Positions 53,134 to 58,840 of a stretch of DNA of 58,840 nucleotides are shown here, one piece after another (within the stretch, counting starts at the first letter, position 1; each line of letters opens with the position of its first letter). The stretch is taken from positions 1 through 58,840 of the forward strand of contig BNVH01000009.1 of the NCBI GenBank assembly GCA_025997955.1, read 5' to 3'. The notes under the pieces are model-generated. The model searched no databases and was not told the origin of the DNA. It saw only the letters and a list, made by a program, of their open reading frames with translations. Position numbers and translations under genes: made by a program. This DNA is from Synergistales bacterium (GTDB lineage: Bacteria; Synergistota; Synergistia; Synergistales; Aminobacteriaceae).

Positions 53134-53898
53134 CTTGTAAAAAATCGAGGCCACGGCATCCTCAATAGTTCTGCGGGTTAGGTTTTCCAGCGTGGAGCGG
53201 CTGCCGTCCCCATCGCTGTCGTAACCGGATACATGCGTCGCCGCTATGTATTTCCCGTTCAGGTTCTTCGTGTCATAAAGCTCCATATCGCACTTGGAAT
53301 GCGATGTGACATACCAATACCCAGGGATAACGCGTTGTTTTGTGACCGGGATATCCGTCCAGACATCCACTTCCTCGTATTTACCGTTGCTGTTTCTGCG
53401 CCGTTCTCTTGAGTGAACTCGCTCCATGACCGTGTATGTCTCCGTGACTGGATCTTGCCATTTCCGTTCTGTCGCGAGAGAAAACGTGACGTTAAGAACG
53501 ACGTTGCAAGCGCCGTCTAAGTGTGAGTAGAAATATTTCTCGGCCTCTTCGCTCTCGAAAGGATCTTTGAAATCCGTCGCGCCGTACAGGAGTTGAACAT
53601 TTTGCCAAACGACTTTCGTTTCTCTAAAAAGAAGCGGGACTTTCATGTGCTTGGACTGCAAAGCGGCTTCAATCCAGTCTTCTATTCGGGACGGCAGCGA
53701 CAGCGCAACGTTGTCCGGAACGTCAAAGACGCCTACCGGCCAGAGATAGAGGCTTTTAAGTTTCGAAAAATCGTATCCTCTTTCGACATAGGCGTCCGTA
53801 TCTGTGCGAGGCTTAGCCCAAACCGCAGGCAGAGTCACGGCAACCAATGCGCAAGCCAAAATAAGCGACGCTAATTTTTTTCCAATATTCCAACTCAT
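53125..53898 (-). CDS. Exported protein of unknown function
   Basis: This 257-residue protein has a signal peptide (LASLILACALVAVTLPAVWA) and a single soluble domain. It vaguely recalls DUF4136-type lipoproteins (YDFSKLKSLYLWPVG), but with no lipobox. An aspartate-rich DSDGDG loop lies at about 227-232 and might bind a cation. It is divergent from the membrane glycan gene. No function can be given. Confidence 0.55.
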   Translation of the reverse strand: MSWNIGKKLASLILACALVAVTLPAVWAKPRTDTDAYVERGYDFSKLKSLYLWPVGVFDVPDNVALSLPSRIEDWIEAALQSKHMKVPLLFRETKVVWQNVQLLYGATDFKDPFESEEAEKYFYSHLDGACNVVLNVTFSLATERKWQDPVTETYTVMERVHSRERRRNSNGKYEEVDVWTDIPVTKQRVIPGYWYVTSHSKCDMELYDTKNLNGKYIAATHVSGYDSDGDGSRSTLENLTRRTIEDAVASIFYKKK

Positions 53899-54013
53899 AT
53901 TTTCACATCCATTCGTTCGATTTTTTTGTTATTTGCTTTTTAATTATAACAGTTGTGGTTATAATAAAGTGGTTTGGTGAAATTGTATTGTTAAGAATGG
54001 AGCAATAAACTAA

Positions 54014-55723
54014 ATGTTATTCATTATCGCTTCTTGGTTTTTATGGTATTTTGTGGTAGTCGGCGTCGGAAAATTTGTCCGCGCGCTGTTTGGTTTCGTC
54101 TCGGAAATAAATATTTTCGACGCTTTTTGGTTGGGTTTTACGGTTTTAGTGGCCTTAATCGGTCTTTTGCAATTACTCTACCCCTTGAACAATATAGTTC
54201 TCTGCTTAGTGTTTTTGGTGGGGGTTACGGGTTATTGGCTTGACCGAAAACAGAAGCCGCCGAAAATTCGCGCGCTATATCCACTATATCTAATGATAAT
54301 TTCTATCGTTATAACTAATATTTCATTGTCCTCTGTCAGCTTAGACGGGCTTTTTAGTTTCAGTACCGATACCTATGGTTACCACCTAAGTGTAGTGCGG
54401 TGGATTAACGAATACGCAACGATTCCCGGTCTCGCCAATTTGCATACACGTTTAGGTTATGGGACGGCGTCGTCGTTTTTTAGTTTTGCGGCGCTGTTTG
54501 ATAATTGGATTTGGGACGGCCGCTCAGGTTATTTATGCTCGTCTTTTTTATTGGCGATTGCTCTTATTCAAGTTATTTACGAAATTCTCTATGGAACCGC
54601 TAAATTGAAAATTTATTCCTTTATCTGTTTTTTGTATTTATTATCAGAGGCTCTAATCAAAGCTCCGGGGCTGTATTACGATTCTGTCGCGTTTTATTTT
54701 CTTATTGTGGCCGGTTCTTATGTTATAAAAATGATAGAGGCAAACCTCAGTATTGATTCGATAACAGAAGGAAAATATTTTAATTTTTATATTGCACCTT
54801 CGTTGATTACGCTGTCTTTTACAGTGAAACCCATGTCGATTGTCATTCTTTTGTGTTGTGCAATTATATACGCGCTGTTTTTTCTGCGTTCGCCTCGAAT
54901 ATGGACAGTTGCGGTGGTTCCTGTTTTGTTGTTGTCAGGGTATATGTTGCGCAATTTCGTTACGTCAGGGTGGCTGCTTTTCCCCGCTCCTTACATAAAT
55001 TTCTCAACGGCTTACTCGCTTTCTAAAGAGACCGTCGAGAATGAATACCTTATTATTAAAAATTGGGCCCGCGCGCCGGGGTCGAATTTTATACAGGTCG
55101 ACAGCGAACCTTTTTATATATGGGTTTCAAATTGGCTACGCGACAATTTAACTTTTAATATCAGAGCTCTTTTCAATATCGTTACTTTTTTCTTTCCCCT
55201 TTTGATAAATCTTGCCGTTACATCTTGGTATTTTACAAAACAGCGACGCATTTATGCAATCGCTTGTATGGCCTTATTCGTATCTCTTGTCTTTTGGTTT
55301 TTCTCCGCCCCGGATGTTCGTTTTGCTCGGGGGTTTGTGTGGATATGGAGCGCTTTATTGCTATCGGCTCTTTACGATGCGGGCGTTTTGTCCAAAAGCT
55401 TTAATTTTTTTCTGCGACATATCACTGAAAGCATGATGATTTTTATAGTATTTGAATGTATATTACTGTGGGGTTTTGCTCTTCCTTACCGGAATTTTGA
55501 ATTTTCTTTATGGCGCGTCGGAAAATCAGAATCACGTCAGGTCAAGGCCGTTGTTTTGAACAATGGTCAAACGCCTCAACTGACGGTATGGGTTCCCGCG
55601 CGTGACGGCTCTCTGGGAGACGCGCCGTTGCCTTGTACATACTATCCGAATGATAGGCTGTGCCTATTTGTTCCAGGGGATATTTCCAAGGGGTTTTATT
55701 TGAAATCAAGTGATAGTGATTGA
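54014..55723 (+). CDS. Multi-pass membrane protein resembling GT-C-type or LIC_10190-like proteins
   Basis: This 569-residue protein has about twelve hydrophobic helices and a short C-terminal soluble tail. An early loop carries DTYGYHLSVVRWINEYATIP, which resembles the first periplasmic loop of LIC_10190-type membrane proteins and GT-C glycosyltransferases. It probably acts on a lipid-linked sugar. Its base composition looks more AT-rich than neighbouring genes, suggesting transfer. It precedes the SDR and GT2 genes, with which it likely works. Confidence 0.6.
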   Translation: MLFIIASWFLWYFVVVGVGKFVRALFGFVSEINIFDAFWLGFTVLVALIGLLQLLYPLNNIVLCLVFLVGVTGYWLDRKQKPPKIRALYPLYLMIISIVITNISLSSVSLDGLFSFSTDTYGYHLSVVRWINEYATIPGLANLHTRLGYGTASSFFSFAALFDNWIWDGRSGYLCSSFLLAIALIQVIYEILYGTAKLKIYSFICFLYLLSEALIKAPGLYYDSVAFYFLIVAGSYVIKMIEANLSIDSITEGKYFNFYIAPSLITLSFTVKPMSIVILLCCAIIYALFFLRSPRIWTVAVVPVLLLSGYMLRNFVTSGWLLFPAPYINFSTAYSLSKETVENEYLIIKNWARAPGSNFIQVDSEPFYIWVSNWLRDNLTFNIRALFNIVTFFFPLLINLAVTSWYFTKQRRIYAIACMALFVSLVFWFFSAPDVRFARGFVWIWSALLLSALYDAGVLSKSFNFFLRHITESMMIFIVFECILLWGFALPYRNFEFSLWRVGKSESRQVKAVVLNNGQTPQLTVWVPARDGSLGDAPLPCTYYPNDRLCLFVPGDISKGFYLKSSDSD

Positions 55724-55789
55724 AATACGTAGCCAACACATAAGCCACGATGAAAACGCGGAAAACGAGTCTAGGGAGCGAAAACAATA

Positions 55790-56743
55790 ATGACGGATGG
55801 TAAAAGAAAAAAAGTTTTAGTGACAGGCGGAGCTGGGTTTCTTGGCTCTCATCTCTGCGCCGCGCTTTTGAAAAAAAATTACGAGGTTTTATGCCTTGAT
55901 AATTTTTTCACCGGCAAAAAGGACAATGTCCTACCGTTGACCTCAAACCCATATTTTGAGGTCCTGCGTCATGACGTTACAGAACCCTACAACGCCGAAG
56001 TTGACGAAATCTACAACCTCGCCTGCCCCGCTAGCCCTGTGCATTATCAATTCGACCCAGTCCAGACCGTCAAAACCAGCGTGCACGGCGCTATAAATCT
56101 TCTCGACCTTGCGCTCCGCATAAAGGCCCGTGTTTTTCAGGCCTCTACGAGCGAGGTGTACGGCGACCCGGAGGTTCACCCTCAGCAGGAGACCTACTGG
56201 GGCAAGGTCAATCCGATAGGCGTGCGCGCTTGCTACGACGAGGGCAAACGCTGCGCGGAGACGCTTTTTTTTGACTTTCACCGACAATACGGCCTTCCAA
56301 TAAAGGTAGCCCGTATCTTCAATACGTATGGACCCAACATGTCACCCAATGACGGGCGCGTAGTGAGCAACTTTATAATTCAGGCGCTGAAAAACGAGGA
56401 CATCACTATCTTTGGCAAAGGAAGCCAGACTCGCAGTTTCTGCTATGTGTCCGATTTGATAGCGGGCTTCATAGCCGTCATGGAAAACTCAGACGAAGCC
56501 ACAGGGCCGTTCAACTTAGGCAACCCGGAGGAGTTCACCATGCTGGAGCTGGCCGAGAAAGTGATTTCCATCGCCAACTCTAAATCAAGACTCGTATTTT
56601 TACCGCTCCCTCCAGATGACCCGCGCCGTCGTAAACCTGATATAACGCTTGCGCAAAAGACATTTAACTGGACACCGAAAGTCAAATTAGAGGATGGTCT
56701 GAAGGAAACGGTGAAGTATTTCAGGAATTTGTTACAAAATTAG
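55790..56743 (+). CDS. UDP-glucuronate decarboxylase-type SDR (NAD-dependent epimerase/dehydratase family)
   Basis: This 317-residue Rossmann-fold enzyme has GGAGFLGS (residues 13-20), the catalytic Tyr/Lys in CYDEGK, Ser/Thr in ASTSEVYGDP, and NTYGPNM. It matches the UXS branch that makes UDP-xylose from UDP-glucuronate better than other SDR epimerases. The product would feed a surface polysaccharide. The ATG follows AGGGAG. It lies 38 bases before the GT2 gene. Confidence 0.85.
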   Translation: MTDGKRKKVLVTGGAGFLGSHLCAALLKKNYEVLCLDNFFTGKKDNVLPLTSNPYFEVLRHDVTEPYNAEVDEIYNLACPASPVHYQFDPVQTVKTSVHGAINLLDLALRIKARVFQASTSEVYGDPEVHPQQETYWGKVNPIGVRACYDEGKRCAETLFFDFHRQYGLPIKVARIFNTYGPNMSPNDGRVVSNFIIQALKNEDITIFGKGSQTRSFCYVSDLIAGFIAVMENSDEATGPFNLGNPEEFTMLELAEKVISIANSKSRLVFLPLPPDDPRRRKPDITLAQKTFNWTPKVKLEDGLKETVKYFRNLLQN

Positions 56744-56780
56744 CGATTTTTCCGTTCAATTTATCGAAGGAGGTACAAGA

Positions 56781-57515
56781 ATGCTGATGTCGTTCGGGGC
56801 TATGGGAGGCTTTCAAACGCAAATGAAACTCTCCGTAGTTATCCCGTGCTACAACGAGTGCGCCACGATAGAAGCTATAGTGGATGCCGTAAGGGCAACG
56901 TCTTGTTTCACCCCCCCCCCCGAAATAATCGTCGTTGATGATTGTTCGACCGATGGAACGCGCGAGGTTTTGAAAAAAATCTCGCATAAAATCGATAAAA
57001 TCATATATCACGACAGCAACAAAGGGAAGGGCGGAGCGCTCAGGACAGGTTTTAGCGAGGCGTCTGGTGATATTGTCATTGTGCAGGACGCCGACTTGGA
57101 ATATGACCCAAGCGAGTATCCGAAACTCGTTAGGCCTATTCTGGACGGCAAGGCTGACGTTGTTTACGGCTCCCGCTTTATGGGAGATGGCGCGCACAGA
57201 GTGCTTTATTTTTGGCACAGAGTTGGAAACGGTTTGCTCACTCTGTTATCCAATATGTGTACAAATCTTGACCTGACGGACATGGAGACGTGTTATAAAG
57301 CCTTTCGGCGCGAAGTCATCCAGTCTATTGATATAAAAGAGGAACGCTTTGGCTTTGAGCCGGAGATAACGGCCAAGATAGCCAAAAAACATCTTCGTAT
57401 TTACGAAGTCGGTATATCTTATTCGGGGCGCACCTACGAGGACGGCAAAAAAATAGGCTGGCGCGACGGATTCAGAGCGATATACTGCATTTTGAAATAT
57501 AGATTTTTTGACTAA
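56781..57515 (+). CDS. GT2-family glycosyltransferase (dolichyl-phosphate mannose synthase-like) with a poly-C tract
   Basis: This 244-residue enzyme belongs to the DPM/DPG-synthase-like GT2 group. It shows VVIPCYNECATIEAIV, the nucleotide-binding IIVVDDCSTDGT, the metal/diphosphate motif VQDADLEYDP and GFEPEITAKIAKK. It likely transfers a sugar from a nucleotide donor to undecaprenyl phosphate at the inner membrane. A run of eleven C (56911-56921) lies inside the codons just before IIVVDD; the frame is intact here, so the gene is on. Gain or loss of one C would truncate it. GGAGG precedes the ATG. Confidence 0.88.
   Translation: MLMSFGAMGGFQTQMKLSVVIPCYNECATIEAIVDAVRATSCFTPPPEIIVVDDCSTDGTREVLKKISHKIDKIIYHDSNKGKGGALRTGFSEASGDIVIVQDADLEYDPSEYPKLVRPILDGKADVVYGSRFMGDGAHRVLYFWHRVGNGLLTLLSNMCTNLDLTDMETCYKAFRREVIQSIDIKEERFGFEPEITAKIAKKHLRIYEVGISYSGRTYEDGKKIGWRDGFRAIYCILKYRFFD
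56911..56921 (+). repeat. Homopolymer tract C11 inside the GT2 gene
   Basis: Eleven C encode part of ThrProProPro at about residue 45. The frame is open with eleven; ten or twelve would shift it. Confidence 0.85.
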
Positions 57516-57534
57516 GGGAGGATTGTTGTTACCA

Positions 57535-57852
57535 ATGACTCGTTGTTATAAAGTTCATGATATATCGTGGCTTGAAAACCGTCAGGAATGGGCAGGTTTG
57601 GAAACAATTTTTGCGGTTGAACATATTGTTGAAACAAAACATAAGACTACAAAAGAAATGAATTACTACATTTCAAGCCTTGCTGAAACGCCTGAAAAAC
57701 TGATGCAAATCACCCGTGAACACTGGAAAATAGAAAGTTTGCATTGAATTCTTGATGTAGTGTTTTCGGAAGATGAGTGCCGTTTGGAATCTGAGGAGTC
57801 CAATAAAACGCTGAATCCTTGTAACTACTCAGGACTTGACAGACAGCGATAG
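57535..57852 (+). pseudogene. Remnant of an ISAs1-type transposase, 3' part
   Basis: The frame reads RCYKVHDISWLENRQEWAGL, IVETKHKTTKEMNYYISSL and, after an in-frame TGA (57745-57747), ILDVVFSEDECRLESEESNK. This matches the C-terminal third of ISAs1-family DDE transposases. The stop stands where the family has Trp (H-W-..-DVVF), so TGG became TGA. The 5' part and the DDE core are missing, and the frame ends in TAG at 57850-57852. It is a decayed insertion. Confidence 0.8.
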
Positions 57853-58119
57853 AACAAGATAAAAACTTCGAGAGCTATTGAAATTAAGGTCCAAAGGTGC
57901 TTGCTTTATTAGTGTATTTGAGCGTGGGACAGTTTTTTATCATACGAACTATTCCCCCCCTACCTCTTCATAATGCAATTATAACTGATTTTACATCAAA
58001 GAACAGGATATGCCTTGTGCGTAAAGGCTCTTTTTGTTCACGGGGCCAATCTAAGAAAATCCCCTGTATCCGTCACCGGAGTACAGGGGAGGCTCCTTTG
58101 TCATGCGAAGAGCGCGGTG
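57853..58119. other. Intergenic region after the transposase remnant
   Basis: This holds a run of seven C (57954-57960), no gene that could be supported, and a terminator for the minus-strand gene (58061-58090). It may be residual IS-flanking sequence. Confidence 0.5.
58052..58090 (-). terminator. Terminator of the Rpn-type gene
   Basis: On the minus strand CCCCTGTA (with inner TCCG) pairs with TACAGGGG over about 12 bp with one bulge (58061-58090), followed by ATTTTCTT. Confidence 0.75.
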
Positions 58120-58840
58120 TCAGTTCGCCAAGGCTTGAATTTTATCGGTAGGCAACCCTGAACTCTTGGCTATGACGTCCAACGCTACTCCGTTAGCCAG
58201 CAGATTTCTGGCAAGTTCGAGCTTGCCCTTTTCCATGCCGCGCTCCATGCCCTTTTCCATGCCTTTCTCCATGCCGCGCTCCATGCCCTTCTCCATGCCG
58301 CGCTGTTCAGCCTCGGCGGTCTCGTCTTTGGTAAGTAACGATATGTACATAGCTTTTCCCTCCTTAGCATACTGCAACAGGATTTTCTTATATTCAGTCA
58401 ATATCTCCTCGTCTTTTATATTGACTATGGTCGTAGTGAAGAGTAGTAGATCGCGCTTATCTTCCTCACTCCAACCTCGCTCGTTCAGGAGCTCAACAGA
58501 TTTGCGGAGAAAGTTGAACTTCTGGCGTTCCTCATTCTTACCTATAGCGAACTTTGCCGCGTAGAGAACGATGTCGATAGGGTTATCGCTCGACAAAAGA
58601 ACGTCATCGTCAAGTTCGCTAAGTACAAGATTATTATACCTGTAAATGAGTTCTGTTCCAAAGTGACAATGCGAATAATAATTTGCCTCTTTCTTCGGAC
58701 GAACCCCTGTGGTTATAGCAAGAGCGACCGGTTCTTCCCTGTGATGCGCGTAAATCAAACTCCGATAGTGGTTCATTCTCTCAGGGAGATAGCCGCCTTT
58801 GTGCGACTGTTGCGCTTCCACGTGCAAAAGCACTCTTCTC
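58120..58840 (-). CDS. Rpn/PD-(D/E)XK-type nuclease family protein, 5' end outside window
   Basis: The visible 240 residues run from the family core (LLHVEAQQ, NHYRSLIYAHH, PVALAITTGVRP, FGTELIYRYNNL) to a helical tail. In this family, LLHVEAQ is the strand with the catalytic Glu and Gln of a PD-(D/E)XK fold; the preceding Asp would lie beyond the window edge. Residues in the tail form tandem GMEKGMER units (about 58232-58307), then a helix (LELARNLLANGVALDVIAKSSG). Members are recombination-promoting nucleases or putative transposases, often in many copies. The start codon is not in the window. Confidence 0.8.
   Translation of the reverse strand, partial: RRVLLHVEAQQSHKGGYLPERMNHYRSLIYAHHREEPVALAITTGVRPKKEANYYSHCHFGTELIYRYNNLVLSELDDDVLLSSDNPIDIVLYAAKFAIGKNEERQKFNFLRKSVELLNERGWSEEDKRDLLLFTTTIVNIKDEEILTEYKKILLQYAKEGKAMYISLLTKDETAEAEQRGMEKGMERGMEKGMEKGMERGMEKGKLELARNLLANGVALDVIAKSSGLPTDKIQALAN

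Noticed and set aside
57745..57747. TGA read as tryptophan (alternative code)
   Set aside because: TGA ends several intact genes here (for example thrC and the AAA+ gene), so it is a stop; the transposase is simply decayed.
57954..57960. C7 run as a third contingency tract
   Set aside because: It is short and not in a supported gene.
1..58840. CRISPR arrays, tRNA and rRNA genes
   Set aside because: No regularly spaced repeats and no RNA-gene signatures were seen in the intergenic regions.

Overview
The window comes from a diderm, peptidoglycan-containing, chemotactic bacterium of moderate GC. It combines a Bacillus-like block (xerC, hslV, hslU, codY in the codV-clpQ-clpY-codY order) with two giant TamB/AsmA-type proteins, which imply an outer membrane. 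That mix fits Synergistota; the assignment is an inference from gene content, not from a marker search. TGA is a normal stop codon here.

Layout, left part (1-25.4 kb, mostly minus strand). A truncated secreted beta-helix protein is interrupted by a run of ten C. It is followed by rpsD, codY, the malY-xerC-hslV-hslU operon, cheV, argF, and an operon of a TPR protein, an orphan ParA and a small coupled protein. Next come a membrane-associated acyltransferase-like gene, a chemoreceptor, a YibE/F-type membrane protein, an uncharacterised winged-helix/AAA+ ATPase pair, a BspA-like leucine-rich-repeat protein and TamB. Middle (25.45-25.9 kb): an AT-rich intergenic stretch between two divergent promoters carries a cluster of four DnaA-box-like sequences in one orientation. 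It is a candidate replication origin or other DnaA-binding locus; gene orientation tends to point away from it on both sides.

Right part (25.9-58.8 kb). A second TamB/AsmA-like protein and dnaG are followed by an S9 peptidase, a second chemoreceptor, and a transporter preceded by a well-formed transcription attenuator (consensus promoter, Leu/Val/Ile-rich leader peptide, 11-bp terminator, competing antiterminator). Then come pgk-tpiA and a six-gene minus-strand operon with a threonine synthase. After these lie a CapA-family protein, a WG-repeat protein, the conserved rpmH-rnpA-yidD-yidC-jag cluster, an Lgt-family gene, an HtrA protease and a cell-surface glycan block (GT-C-like membrane protein, UDP-glucuronate decarboxylase-like SDR, GT2 glycosyltransferase carrying a run of eleven C). 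The end holds an ISAs1-type transposase remnant and the 3' part of an Rpn/PD-(D/E)XK-type gene.

Findings I rate highest: the Leu/Val/Ile attenuator upstream of the transporter, the DnaA-box cluster, the two long poly-C tracts in surface-related genes (possible phase variation), and the unassigned winged-helix/AAA+ pair. No rRNA, tRNA or CRISPR array was seen.
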